Assembly: GCA_031556525.1 (NCBI GenBank)
Contig: JAVBSS010000009.1
Coordinates: 1 to 54,016, forward strand
Direction: 5' to 3'
From: JAVBSN01 sp031556525
GTDB taxonomy: Bacteria > Bacillota > Clostridia > Lachnospirales > Lachnospiraceae
DNA length: 54,016 bases
The notes under the pieces were generated by a model. That model made no database searches. It was not told the origin of the DNA and saw only the letters and a list, made by a program, of their open reading frames with translations. Made by a program: the position numbers and the translations under genes. The number at the start of each line of letters is the position of its first letter. Positions within the stretch are counted from its first letter, which is position 1. This document shows positions 7,605-16,558 of this stretch, one piece after another.

Positions 7605-8489
7605 ATGATAAAAGTTGCAGTATTTGGTAGTGGCAACGTAGGTAAAGCTGTAGTCGAAGCTTGTCTTAGTTGTAATGATATGGAGTTAGTTGGAATAGTT
7701 GGTCGTTCTTCGGCTGGAAAAACAATGAACGGATATACAATCGTATCTGATATGAGTGAACTTTCAAAATTTGATGTAGCAATTCTTGCTATGCCTACTA
7801 GAATGGTTCCTGAAACAGCAGAACGCTTATTGAAGCAAGGAATCTGTACTGTAGACAGTTATGATATACATACAAGCATTTTAGAAACAAGAGAAAGACT
7901 TAACAATGCTGCTAAAGAAGGTAATTCTATGGCAATTACAGCTGCTGGCTGGGATCCTGGTAGCGATTCTGTAGTTCGTACATTAATGGAGGCTATGGCA
8001 CCAAAGGGTGTTACATATACCGATTTCGGACCCGGAATGTCAATGGGACACTCTGTTGCCGTAAAAGCAATCGAAGGTGTAGCTGATGCTCTATCTGTTA
8101 CTATTCCAACAGGAACTGGAATTCACAGAAGAATGGTTTATGTTGAGTTAAAAGATGGTTATACTCTTGAGCAAGTTACAAAATGGATTAAAGAAGATGA
8201 TTATTTTTCTCATGATGAAACATATGTAACAGCCGTTTCAGATATTAGTGCAATTATGGATGTTGGACATGGTGTTCACATTGAACGTAAAGGTGTATCT
8301 GGTATAACACACAATCAAATTTTTGAATTTAGCATGAAAATCAACAACCCTGCTCTTACTGCTCAAGTTCTAGTATGTTCTGCTCGTGCAGCTATGAGAC
8401 AACAACCTGGTTGTTATACATTAATAGAGATTCCTCCTGTAGATTTCTTAGAAATGACAAGAGAAGAAGCCATTAAAAAATTAGTATAA
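7605..8489 (+). CDS. ddh: meso-diaminopimelate dehydrogenase
   Basis: The enzyme catalyses one-step reductive amination of tetrahydrodipicolinate to meso-diaminopimelate with NADPH and ammonia. This bypasses the acylated branches of lysine and peptidoglycan precursor synthesis. The 294-residue protein starts directly with the Rossmann motif KVAVFGSGNVGKAV. Other family stretches are SYDIHTSI, AAGWDPGSDS, FGPGMSMGHSVA and GTGIHRRMVYVEL, covering the DAP- and nucleotide-binding regions. The ATG at 7605 puts the beta-alpha-beta fold at the N terminus as in the family. An in-frame TTG at 7593, next to AAAGAAAG, would add four residues (MENN) and cannot be excluded. The gene stands alone and ends at a strong bidirectional terminator. 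Confidence 0.93.
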   Translation: MIKVAVFGSGNVGKAVVEACLSCNDMELVGIVGRSSAGKTMNGYTIVSDMSELSKFDVAILAMPTRMVPETAERLLKQGICTVDSYDIHTSILETRERLNNAAKEGNSMAITAAGWDPGSDSVVRTLMEAMAPKGVTYTDFGPGMSMGHSVAVKAIEGVADALSVTIPTGTGIHRRMVYVELKDGYTLEQVTKWIKEDDYFSHDETYVTAVSDISAIMDVGHGVHIERKGVSGITHNQIFEFSMKINNPALTAQVLVCSARAAMRQQPGCYTLIEIPPVDFLEMTREEAIKKLV

Positions 8490-8506
8490 AAAATATAAGA
8501 ATACAT

Positions 8507-8570
8507 AAAAAGAGTCCTACACTATATCTTCCATTCTAATGAATGATGATATAGTGTAGGACTCTTTTTT
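8507..8570. terminator. bidirectional terminator between ddh and the ABC exporter
   Basis: A perfect stem of about 21 bp (left arm 8507-8527, right arm 8549-8570) has a 21-base loop. A-run and T-run flanks lie on both sides, so it serves both the plus-strand ddh and the minus-strand exporter operon that converge here. Confidence 0.9.
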
Positions 8571-8594
8571 ATATTATAAATCTTATTAACTACT

Positions 8595-10445
8595 CTATAC
8601 TGCTTCTTCAAATTGTGAATTATATAATTCCTTATAGAATCCATCTTGCAACATTAATTCATCATGACTTCCTTGCTCAATAATATCTCCATCTTTCATT
8701 ACCAATATAAGATCTGCATCTCTAATAGTTGATAATCTATGTGCTATTATAAAACTTGTTCTACCCTTCATAAGATTATGCATGGCTCTTTGAATTCTAA
8801 CTTCTGTTCTTGTATCAACAGAACTTGTTGCTTCATCAAGTATTAATATCTTAGGATCTGCAAGTATTGCTCTTGCAATAGTTAATAACTGTTTTTGTCC
8901 TTGTGATATATTACTTGTTTCTTCATTTAATACCATATTATAGCCATCTGGTTGAGTACTTATAAAACGATGAGCATGTGCTGCTTTGGATGCTGCAATA
9001 ACTTCTTCTTCAGTAGCATCTAGCTTACCGTATTTGATATTATCCATAATACTTCCATTAAATAACCATGTATCTTGAAGTACCATTCCAAACATTTCTC
9101 TAAGTTCACTTCTATTAAAGTCTTTAATATTATGACCATCTACCAATATAGCCCCATCATTAACATCATAAAATCTCATAAGAAGTTTAACCATAGTAGT
9201 CTTTCCTGCTCCTGTAGGTCCAACTATAGCAATACGTTGTCCTTCTGTAACTTTGGCAGAAAAATCATTTATAATAATCTTATCTTCATCGTATCCAAAC
9301 TTAACATTTTTAAATTCAACATTTCCCTCTAGTTCTGTAATATCAACCGGATTCTCTACAGTCTGATCCTCTTCCTCTTCTTCTAAGAACTCAAACACTC
9401 TTTCAGCAGCAGCTGCTGTAGATTGTAATTGATTAGTTATCTGAGCCATCTGTTGGATTGGCTGATTAAGGCTTCTAATATATTGTATAAATGATTGAAT
9501 CTGTCCAACTTGAATAGTTCCTTTTGCAGCAAGCACACCACCTAATATAGCTATTAATACATAGCCTACATTACCTACAAAACCCATGATAGGCATCATT
9601 ACACCTGATATAGCTTGTGATTTCCATGCTGATTCATATAGTTTGTTATTTATCTCAACAAAATCTTCTATAGAAGATTCTTCTTTATTAAATACTTTAA
9701 CTATATTGTGTCCAGAATATACTTCTTCAATTTGACCGTTAATATCACCAAGATACTTCTGTTGATTCTTAAAATGCTTCTGTGAAAACTTAACTACTAC
9801 CATCATACAAATCATAGATAATGGTATAACAACGAAAGAAGCTCCTGTCATTAACAAGTTAATTCTCACCATCATAATCAATACACCAATTAACATGGTT
9901 ACTGATGTAATCATTTGAGTAAAACTTTGATTAAGGCTCATTCCTAATGTATCAATATCATTAGTTACTCTTGATAAGATATCACCTACACTTCTGCTTT
10001 CAAAATATTTCATAGGCATTCTATTTATCTTCTCAGATAGTTCTTTTCTAAGCTTATATGTTACTGCATTAGATACTCTAGTCATAATGAATCCTTGTAC
10101 TAAAGAAAACAGCAAACTAGCAACATACAAACACATTAATTTTATTAATATTTCACCTATCTTAGTAAAATCAATACCACCTGTTCCATATATCTTATTT
10201 ACTAATCCATTAAATATTTCAGTAGTAGCATCACCTAATATAGTAGGTCCAACAACACTAAAAATTGTACTTCCAATGGCAACTATAAGTACTATAACTA
10301 ACCATACTACATAACTTTTCATATGCTTAAATAGTTTTCCCATTGTTCCCTTAAAATCTTTTGCCTTTTCACCAGGCATCATTCCATGACCAGGGCCACC
10401 ACCCATAGGTCCTCTTTTAGGTTTATTGTGTTTATCATTACTCAT
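8595..10445 (-). CDS. ABC exporter half-transporter, second subunit of heterodimer
   Basis: This 616-residue fused membrane/ATPase subunit is of the multidrug or lipid exporter type (BmrCD/YfiBC-like). An unusual N-terminal cytoplasmic tail rich in Gly, Pro, Met and Lys (about 1-35) precedes six membrane helices (about 45-330) carrying the ESRSVGDILSRVTNDID coupling motif. The nucleotide-binding domain has Walker A GPTGAGKTT (about 400), the signature ISQGQKQLL, Walker B ILILDEATSS and the switch region IIAHRLST. The start overlaps the last 8 bases of the partner gene and has AAGGAGGTGA embedded in that gene's 3' end, so translation is coupled. In such pairs one ATP site is often degenerate; here the composite sites were not resolved. 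Substrate unknown. Confidence 0.92.
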   Translation of the reverse strand: MSNDKHNKPKRGPMGGGPGHGMMPGEKAKDFKGTMGKLFKHMKSYVVWLVIVLIVAIGSTIFSVVGPTILGDATTEIFNGLVNKIYGTGGIDFTKIGEILIKLMCLYVASLLFSLVQGFIMTRVSNAVTYKLRKELSEKINRMPMKYFESRSVGDILSRVTNDIDTLGMSLNQSFTQMITSVTMLIGVLIMMVRINLLMTGASFVVIPLSMICMMVVVKFSQKHFKNQQKYLGDINGQIEEVYSGHNIVKVFNKEESSIEDFVEINNKLYESAWKSQAISGVMMPIMGFVGNVGYVLIAILGGVLAAKGTIQVGQIQSFIQYIRSLNQPIQQMAQITNQLQSTAAAAERVFEFLEEEEEDQTVENPVDITELEGNVEFKNVKFGYDEDKIIINDFSAKVTEGQRIAIVGPTGAGKTTMVKLLMRFYDVNDGAILVDGHNIKDFNRSELREMFGMVLQDTWLFNGSIMDNIKYGKLDATEEEVIAASKAAHAHRFISTQPDGYNMVLNEETSNISQGQKQLLTIARAILADPKILILDEATSSVDTRTEVRIQRAMHNLMKGRTSFIIAHRLSTIRDADLILVMKDGDIIEQGSHDELMLQDGFYKELYNSQFEEAV

Positions 10446-12663
10446 TTGGATTCACCTCCTTAGTATTAGAAGCTAACTCTGCTTCACTAAGTTGAGATGC
10501 AGCTATTTGTTGATATACTTCACAATCTCTCATAAGTTGACTGTGATTACCAATTCCTGCTACCATACCATCATCTAATACTATAATCTGATCTGCGTGA
10601 AGTATAGTACTTATTCTTTGTGCAACTATAAAAACTATACTCTCTTTTGTAACTTTACCTAATTCTTTTCTAAGTGCAACATCTGTCTTAAAATCTAATG
10701 CCGAGAACGAATCATCAAATATATATACTTCTGGATGTCTTGCTATTGCTCTTGCAATAGATAATCTTTGCTTTTGTCCACCACTTACATTACTACCACC
10801 TTGTGATATTGACGTCTCCAATCCATCTGGTTTCTCACTAATAAATTCTGTAGCTTGCGCTATACGTGCAGCTTCATCAACTTCTTCACTACTAGCATCC
10901 TCATTACCAAATCTAATATTAGAATCTATATCACCAGAGAAAAGCACACTCTTTTGAGGCACATATCCTATTTTTCTTCTTAGTTCTTCTTGAGACACAT
11001 CTCTAACATCTACACCATTAATAGTTATGCTTCCATCAGTAACATCAAAGAATCTCGGAATAAGATTTACAAGAGTTGATTTACCACTACCTGTACTTCC
11101 AATTATCGCTGTTATCTTACCTTTACCTGCAGTAAAACTTATATCAGTTAATACGTCTTCACTTGCATCTTCATATTTAAATGAAACCTTATCAAATATA
11201 ATTTCACCCTTATTGTTACTCTCATCAGCTTTAGAAACTTCTGGATCATTAACACTTGATTTTGTTTGTAATATTTCATTTATTCTATCACCTGATACTG
11301 CTGCTCTAGGAATCATAATAGATACCATAGATATCATAAGGAATGACATAATAACTTGCATAGCATATTGTATAAATGCCATCATATCACCAACTTGCAT
11401 AGAGCCTTCATCTATTCCATAAGCACCCTTATAGACAATAAGTACAGCAACTCCATTCATAATAAACATCATTATTGGCATCATAAATGCCATCGCTCTA
11501 TTTACAAAAAGGTTTGTTTTCATGAATCTTTGATTTGCTTCATCAAATCTCTCTTCTTCATGTTTGCTTGTACTAAATGCTCTAATAACAGATAAACCAG
11601 TAAGTATTTCCCTCATTACTAAGTTAAGGTTATCAATCATAGATTGAAGTTTCTTAAATTTCGGCATTACTAATTGGAACAAGCATAATATAACCATTAA
11701 TAAAATACCTACAGCTAAACCTATAATCCATGTCATATTACTATTTGTCTTTAATACTTTAACTACACCACCAATACCCATAATAGGTGCATATAATACA
11801 ATTCTAAAAACCATCATCATAAGCATCTGTACTTGCTGAATATCATTAGTACTTCTAGTTATTAGTGAAGCTGTAGAGAATTTATCAAACTCTGCATTAG
11901 AAAATGATATAACTTTTCTAAATACATCTTCTCTTATTCCTCTACTAAATGCTGCTGCTATTCTTGAAGATAATACAACAACGATTATTGCTGCAACCAT
12001 TCCTAATGCAGCTAATCCTATCATCTTTAGTCCTGTATTCTTTATATAACTAGATTGCATTTTGTTTAAATCTATACCAATGCTAGAATACTCTCCTTTG
12101 ATATATACGATATTCATCTGATCCTTAATTGTATCTGGTGCTTCTTCCATTAAAGATGTTACTTGATTAGCTATTCCCATTCTAGTTGTATAATCTAAGT
12201 TTCCCATCCTTGCTAATACATCTGTATCTTCTGGAAGCTGCATCATACTTGCTATTCTCTCTTTGGAATCTTCACTACTAAAAGCTGCAACAATCAACAT
12301 TGGATCACTTAACAACTCTGATAATTCATTAACTGCATCTTCATCAGATGAATCGAATACATATAACTCCTTATCGCCTTCGATATCAACGCCCTTAACA
12401 TCACTACTATTCTTCAAAGTATAATAGCTTAACATACTGTCAATATCTTCATCTTCCATAAACAAACTTAGGTTATCAACTGCTTCTTTAGATAAATACA
12501 TCGGTATAGATGTATCTATTCCATATTGTTGAATTCCTATATTAACTATATTAGATGTATATGACGGTAATGATAATTCGCAATATGCTTGTAAGAACAA
12601 CATAACCACTGCGATTAAGATTACACCTATATAGCCTTTTAAATACTTAAGTAATTTAATCAT
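10438..12663 (-). CDS. ABC exporter half-transporter, first subunit of heterodimer
   Basis: The 741-residue fused membrane/ATPase protein is the partner of the gene just downstream. A large insertion (about 45-210) sits between membrane helices 1 and 2 and is mostly hydrophilic and acidic. It makes this subunit longer than usual (about 580-600) and probably forms an extracellular domain. Helices 2-6 follow. The nucleotide-binding domain has Walker A GSTGSGKST, the signature VSGGQKQR, Walker B VYIFDDSFSA and the switch region IVAQRIST. Asp instead of Glu after the Walker B Asp (DD rather than DE), and Gln instead of His in the switch (VAQR), indicate that its own catalytic site is degenerate. 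That is typical of one partner in heterodimeric exporters. The ATG at 12663 follows AGGAAGG; a longer frame upstream lacks support. Confidence 0.9.
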   Translation of the reverse strand: MIKLLKYLKGYIGVILIAVVMLFLQAYCELSLPSYTSNIVNIGIQQYGIDTSIPMYLSKEAVDNLSLFMEDEDIDSMLSYYTLKNSSDVKGVDIEGDKELYVFDSSDEDAVNELSELLSDPMLIVAAFSSEDSKERIASMMQLPEDTDVLARMGNLDYTTRMGIANQVTSLMEEAPDTIKDQMNIVYIKGEYSSIGIDLNKMQSSYIKNTGLKMIGLAALGMVAAIIVVVLSSRIAAAFSRGIREDVFRKVISFSNAEFDKFSTASLITRSTNDIQQVQMLMMMVFRIVLYAPIMGIGGVVKVLKTNSNMTWIIGLAVGILLMVILCLFQLVMPKFKKLQSMIDNLNLVMREILTGLSVIRAFSTSKHEEERFDEANQRFMKTNLFVNRAMAFMMPIMMFIMNGVAVLIVYKGAYGIDEGSMQVGDMMAFIQYAMQVIMSFLMISMVSIMIPRAAVSGDRINEILQTKSSVNDPEVSKADESNNKGEIIFDKVSFKYEDASEDVLTDISFTAGKGKITAIIGSTGSGKSTLVNLIPRFFDVTDGSITINGVDVRDVSQEELRRKIGYVPQKSVLFSGDIDSNIRFGNEDASSEEVDEAARIAQATEFISEKPDGLETSISQGGSNVSGGQKQRLSIARAIARHPEVYIFDDSFSALDFKTDVALRKELGKVTKESIVFIVAQRISTILHADQIIVLDDGMVAGIGNHSQLMRDCEVYQQIAASQLSEAELASNTKEVNPNE

Positions 12664-12691
12664 ATCTATTCCTTCCTTTTTTAAGCATAAC

Positions 12692-12723
12692 AAAAGGGGT
12701 ATATCTTATATATAACCCCTTTA
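12692..12723 (-). terminator. terminator after the SEC-C gene
   Basis: AAAGGGGT and ACCCCTTT arms surround an AT-rich loop, followed on the minus strand by TTTTGTT. It separates the SEC-C gene from the exporter operon. Confidence 0.75.
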
Positions 12724-12793
12724 TAAATTCTACTAAATTATAGTACATTATTGTAATACATACAATAAACAGATTATAAAATTTTTGTAAAGT

Positions 12794-13294
12794 TTATGCA
12801 CCGCAACATTTCTTAAACTTCTTGCCACTTCCACAAGGACATGGATCATTTCTACCTACCTTAGGAGCTTTAACGATAGTCTTTGAAGATTTTTCAGTCT
12901 TATATAATTCTTTCTTCTTCTCCTCAGTTAATAGTTCGTCCCATTCAGGTAATGTATATAACCACTCTGCGTTACATCCAATCATATTCATATATAATTT
13001 TTCAGCATCAAATTCTAATGAAACCTTAGTATCTTCTTCCATATTCTCAATATCATTAGATGTTACTAAACTCTCATCTATTCCATCAAGGAATCCTGTC
13101 ATTATACTAACTGTTGTCTCGTACTTCTCTGCTAATTCTTTAACCGTTCCTGTAACTACCGTACTAGAATCTGCAAGTAATTGCTTATAGATTCCTTGCT
13201 CTATTCCAAAATAATTAAGCCAAAATTGTTTTCCTTCTGGTGTTCTGTCATCTAAATTGTATGCGTAATCTCGCCACTCTTTTAATAAACTCAT
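12794..13294 (-). CDS. SEC-C motif protein of unknown function
   Basis: The 166-residue acidic, alpha-helical protein carries a C-terminal SEC-C zinc-binding motif, VGRNDPCPCGSGKKFKKCCG (about 146-165), with cysteines in CPC and CC arrangement. The motif was first seen at the C terminus of SecA and also occurs in many stand-alone proteins, where it can bind zinc and contact SecB or ribosomes. The N-terminal 140 residues match nothing I recognise beyond Lachnospiraceae homologues of this length. It is a single gene with a weak AAGGCGG site, ending at its own terminator. A chaperone or trafficking role is inference only. Confidence 0.8.
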   Translation of the reverse strand: MSLLKEWRDYAYNLDDRTPEGKQFWLNYFGIEQGIYKQLLADSSTVVTGTVKELAEKYETTVSIMTGFLDGIDESLVTSNDIENMEEDTKVSLEFDAEKLYMNMIGCNAEWLYTLPEWDELLTEEKKKELYKTEKSSKTIVKAPKVGRNDPCPCGSGKKFKKCCGA

Positions 13295-13439
13295 AGTATA
13301 CCGCCTTTTATCCTAAATATTATTATAAAACCTTTCATAGTATATCAAAATATAAAATTATTTTCAACTAAAATGAATAAATTATACACTTAAGTCAATA
13401 ATATAATTATCCTCCCCTTTTATACACACGATTACAAAT

Positions 13440-13473
13440 AGAGCTCGATACTTATATTCAAGTATCGGGCTCT
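13440..13473 (-). terminator. terminator of the tetR-REC-rarA operon
   Basis: A 14-position stem (13440-13453 with 13460-13473, one mismatch) with a 6-base loop lies 5 bases after the stop of the small membrane gene. On the minus strand it is followed by TATTTGTAAT. Confidence 0.75.
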
Positions 13474-13477
13474 AACT

Positions 13478-13660
13478 TTATTTGTCTTTATCAATCAACC
13501 TATACAAAATCAATATTCCCCACATCATCACTGGAACTATAATAGTTATATAGAACATACCCAAAAAGTATTTACTACCTATAATTCCTAATATAGAAGT
13601 AATAATAGTTAAAAGTAATAACATCACTATTGTTGAAATCGCCAATATACGTTTAATCAT
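13478..13660 (-). CDS. small two-helix membrane protein
   Basis: The 60-residue protein has two hydrophobic helices (about 3-27 and 32-54), a short Gly-Ser-Lys turn between them and a charged tail LIDKDK. It is not recognised as a known family. It starts 3 bases after the rarA stop and is followed at once by a terminator, so it is the last cistron of the TetR - REC - RarA operon. Its size and hydrophobicity allow a structural or accessory membrane role, but no function is assigned. Confidence 0.6.
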   Translation of the reverse strand: MIKRILAISTIVMLLLLTIITSILGIIGSKYFLGMFYITIIVPVMMWGILILYRLIDKDK

Positions 13661-13663
13661 ATC

Positions 13664-14983
13664 CTACTCTCCTGTAATTTTCTTAAAGTGATCAATAACT
13701 TGTCTCTCATATCCATTATTACTAGGTTCATAGAACTTCTTACCTACTAACTCATCCGGTAAATATTGTTGTTCAACATAATGATTAGGATAATCATGAG
13801 CATATTTATAACCAACATGTCCGAGTTTAGCTGCTCCACTATAATGTGCATCTCTTAGGTGTACTGGAACTTGAAAAGCCCCTAATCGTTTAACTGATTC
13901 ATTTGCTGAAAATATAGCATTTACTACAGCATTGCTTTTTGGTGCACACGCAACATATATAACCGCATTTGCCAATATAATCTGTGCTTCTGGCATTCCT
14001 ATTTTCTCAACTGCACTAGCACAAGATACTGCAACAGTAATTGCATTAGGGTCTGCAAGACCTACATCTTCAGATGCACATATCATAATCCTTCTAGCGA
14101 TAAATGTTACACTCTCTCCTGCATATAACATCTTAGCCAAATAAAATACTGCAGCATCTGGGTCAGAGCCTCTCATACTTTTAATAAAAGCAGATATCGT
14201 ATCGTAATGATTATCTCCGTCTTTGTCATACCGTAGTGCTCTTCTTTGTATACATTCTTCGGCTACTTCTAATGTTATATGTATCTTTCCATCAGTGACA
14301 TTTCGCTCTGTAGTGAGTATTCCTAGCTCAATAGCATTTAATCCACTTCTTGCATCACCCTCACACATATCAGCTAGAAAATCCAATGCCTCATCTGTTA
14401 TATCCGAGTCATAGCTTCCCATACCTTTAGTGGTATCATATACCGCTCTCTCTATAAGTTTTCTAATGTCTTTCTTTTCTAAAGGTTTTAATTGAAATAC
14501 ATTAGATCTTGATATTAGGGCTTGATTAACTTCAAAATATGGATTCTCTGTCGTAGCACCAATTAATATTACTGTCCCATCCTCAACAAACGGTAACAGA
14601 TAATCTTGTTGAGCTTTGTTAAATCTATGAATCTCATCAACAAATAAAATTGTTTTCTTTCCAAATGCGCCCATACTCTCTCTAGCCTCATTAATAACCA
14701 CTTCCATATCCTTCTTACCTGATGTAGTAGCATTGAGTTGCTTAAATATAGCACTAGTAGTATTAGCTATAACCATAGCCAAAGTAGTCTTTCCCGTTCC
14801 TGGAGGTCCATAAAAAATTATAGAACTTATCTTATCTGCCTTAATAGCTCTATACAACAGTTTATCTTCTCCGATAATATGACTTTGACCTACTACTTCA
14901 TCCAAAGTAGTAGGTCTCATTCTCTTTGCCAACGGCGAATCTTTATCTTTATTTTTCTCACGCATGTAATCAAATAAATCCAT
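13664..14983 (-). CDS. rarA: replication-associated recombination protein A (RarA/MgsA)
   Basis: This AAA+ ATPase acts at stalled or damaged replication forks. It is related to clamp-loader subunits and to eukaryotic WRNIP1/Mgs1. Its 439 residues are the normal length. The N-terminal stretch RPTTLDEVVGQSHIIG is followed by Walker A GPPGTGKTT (about 59-67), Walker B ILFVDEIHRFN (about 111-121), the sensor IGATTENPYFE and the arginine-finger region ALISRSNVF. The C-terminal half carries the tetramerisation region with DPDAAVFYLAKM and ASEDVGLADP. The start follows CAGGTA inside the end of the receiver-domain gene, 2 bases after that gene's stop. The operon with a TetR regulator and a stand-alone receiver domain is unusual for this housekeeping protein. 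Confidence 0.95.
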   Translation of the reverse strand: MDLFDYMREKNKDKDSPLAKRMRPTTLDEVVGQSHIIGEDKLLYRAIKADKISSIIFYGPPGTGKTTLAMVIANTTSAIFKQLNATTSGKKDMEVVINEARESMGAFGKKTILFVDEIHRFNKAQQDYLLPFVEDGTVILIGATTENPYFEVNQALISRSNVFQLKPLEKKDIRKLIERAVYDTTKGMGSYDSDITDEALDFLADMCEGDARSGLNAIELGILTTERNVTDGKIHITLEVAEECIQRRALRYDKDGDNHYDTISAFIKSMRGSDPDAAVFYLAKMLYAGESVTFIARRIMICASEDVGLADPNAITVAVSCASAVEKIGMPEAQIILANAVIYVACAPKSNAVVNAIFSANESVKRLGAFQVPVHLRDAHYSGAAKLGHVGYKYAHDYPNHYVEQQYLPDELVGKKFYEPSNNGYERQVIDHFKKITGE

Positions 14984-14985
14984 TA

Positions 14986-15381
14986 TTATACCTGAAATCC
15001 TAACTTTCTTAGTATCCCTAGAAACTTGTCTATCTCTATTGGTTTACATATGTAATCATCATAATCACTGCAAATATGTTCACTCGATAATCCAACTTCA
15101 TCTAAAGCACTAATCATAATTACCTTAGTTCTATCTTCCTTCTTAACGTCTAGCTTACGTTCTGCTTCTCTAACTGCTTCTAACGCCTTATATCCATCTA
15201 GTCTAGGCATCATAATATCCATACATACTAAATCAAATGGTGTACTTCTATTAATAGCACCAACAAAAACATCTACTGCTGACATTCCATCTTCTACTGT
15301 AACAACATCCCCGTATCTCTCTAGCAACTTCATAAGAAATCGTCTATTAGCAATGTCGTCTTCTGCAATAAGTATTCTCAT
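14986..15381 (-). CDS. stand-alone response-regulator receiver domain
   Basis: The 131-residue CheY-like protein has no output domain. The acidic pocket is Asp8-Asp9, the phospho-acceptor is Asp55 in MDIMMP, the switch residue is Ser91 in MISAL, and the conserved lysine is Lys113 in CKP. All residues needed for phosphorylation are present. It lies between the TetR gene and rarA in one operon (12 and 2 bases apart) with an AAGGGGG binding site. No histidine kinase is next to it. The hybrid kinase at 22258-25326 is the only one in the window, and there is no sequence reason to pair them. It could act through protein-protein contacts, as CheY or Spo0F do. Confidence 0.85.
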   Translation of the reverse strand: MRILIAEDDIANRRFLMKLLERYGDVVTVEDGMSAVDVFVGAINRSTPFDLVCMDIMMPRLDGYKALEAVREAERKLDVKKEDRTKVIMISALDEVGLSSEHICSDYDDYICKPIEIDKFLGILRKLGFQV

Positions 15382-15393
15382 TATTGTACCCCC

Positions 15394-15990
15394 TTATACG
15401 TCCTTATTAGTAAGAGATTTTAACAACTTATTCATAGTTTCCATAATCTCTTGTTTAAAACCGCTTTGATGATATTCTACTCTACGATCTAACAAATATC
15501 TCTCAAATATGCCCAATAACACTGAGGCTAATTCCTTTGCACTAAACACATCCACTAATTCACCTGTATCTAACGCATTGTTAATTAAATCTGTAAGAAA
15601 AACTCCTCTTTCCACTATACACGCTGCAATACGTTCTCTTGTATCTGTGTTGTGTAATAAACCTTCATAATTCAGCACAATAGCCGCTATCTCTGGATAG
15701 CCTTCATAATAAGTCGCATATGTCTCAAAAAACCATAAGATTTTCTCAATAGTAGTCCCTTTCTTTAATGCAACTGTAGCCATTATACCCTTATCAAATT
15801 TTATAAAATAATCTATCACTTCAACAAGAACCTCATTAATACCGCCAAAACACTTATATATTGTAGCTTCAGTTGTATTCACTCTCATTGCCAAGGTCTT
15901 AGTAGACAATGAGTTAAGCCCTGATTCGCTAATAATCTCTATAGCCGATGCCATAATTCTATCCTGCATAGAGACAAATGATTCGCTCAT
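15394..15990 (-). CDS. TetR-family transcriptional regulator
   Basis: The 198-residue regulator has a TetR-type N-terminal helix-turn-helix (about 10-55), including ALEIISESG-like spacing, TKTLAMRVNTTEATIYKCFG and the usual Tyr-Lys-Phe pattern of the recognition helix. The all-helical C-terminal ligand and dimer domain is divergent, as usual, so the ligand is unknown. It is the first gene of the operon with the receiver domain, rarA and the small membrane protein, so it probably controls its own operon. The start follows GGGAGAG. No clear palindromic operator stands out in the 200 bases upstream. Confidence 0.85.
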   Translation of the reverse strand: MSESFVSMQDRIMASAIEIISESGLNSLSTKTLAMRVNTTEATIYKCFGGINEVLVEVIDYFIKFDKGIMATVALKKGTTIEKILWFFETYATYYEGYPEIAAIVLNYEGLLHNTDTRERIAACIVERGVFLTDLINNALDTGELVDVFSAKELASVLLGIFERYLLDRRVEYHQSGFKQEIMETMNKLLKSLTNKDV

Positions 15991-16117
15991 ATCCTACTCT
16001 CCCTTCTCATTTATAAACACCCCAATGTCTATTAAGTCTAATTTTATTCTATTACACCCTTTTTGTCAATCTTTGCAGTCATATTCAAATCTCAAAAACC
16101 CTTATTTTTACATAGCA

Positions 16118-16150
16118 AAAGAGACTGTCAATTGCTTGACAATCTCTTTA
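16118..16150 (-). terminator. terminator of the cold-shock gene
   Basis: AAAGAGA/TCTCTTT plus TGTCA/TGACA form an interrupted stem. On the minus strand it ends in TCTCTTTTGC. It lies about 90 bases downstream of the cold-shock stop codon. Confidence 0.7.
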
Positions 16151-16235
16151 ATCAATTACTGCTAATACTGCCATATAACCATTCTAAATCTATTAAAAAT
16201 AAATTAAAAAGGTACATTACATATTACTTCGTTGA

Positions 16236-16436
16236 TTACAATTTTACAACATTAGTTGCTTGTGGTCCTTTGTCGCTATCAACAACGTCAAATTCTACTG
16301 CTTGACCTTCTTCTAAAGACTTAAATCCGTCCATTGCAAGACCTGAATAGTGTACGAATACATCGTTTCCTGCCTCATCTGAAATAAAGCCAAATCCTTT
16401 TTGGTTGTTAAACCACTTAACTGTACCTTTGCTCAT
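16236..16436 (-). CDS. cold-shock protein, CspA family
   Basis: The 66-residue single cold-shock domain binds single-stranded RNA and DNA and acts as an RNA chaperone. RNP1 is KGFGFI (about 16-21) and RNP2 is VFVHY (about 29-33), with the usual MSKGTVKWFN start and the C-terminal GPQATNVVKL. The true start is the ATG at 16436 after GGAGGAATTATATT; a longer upstream frame of 16 residues has no binding site. The promoter and a palindrome at the predicted 5' end of the mRNA are listed separately. It is monocistronic. Confidence 0.95.
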   Translation of the reverse strand: MSKGTVKWFNNQKGFGFISDEAGNDVFVHYSGLAMDGFKSLEEGQAVEFDVVDSDKGPQATNVVKL

Positions 16437-16466
16437 AATATAATTCCTCCAAAAAATAAATATCAC

Positions 16467-16519
16467 GTCATATCTATATGACACAAACTTACTTTAACAT
16501 AATCATTCACTAACGTCAA
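16467..16519 (-). promoter_or_regulatory. promoter and 5'-end palindrome of the cold-shock gene
   Basis: On the minus strand, -35 TTGACG (16514-16519), a 17-base spacer and -10 TAAAGT (16491-16496) form a promoter. Just downstream lies GTCATAT-AG-ATATGAC (16467-16482), a perfect 7-bp inverted repeat at about +2 of the transcript. It may be a 5' stabilising hairpin (the loop is too small for full pairing) or an operator. Confidence 0.5.
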
Positions 16520-16558
16520 GCTAAATCTACATCTATATTTCAACAATTTATATTATAT

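Noticed and set aside
10438..12693. Longer start (ten extra residues) for the exporter subunit
   Set aside because: The added codons include the ribosome binding site AGGAAGG that serves the ATG at 12663.
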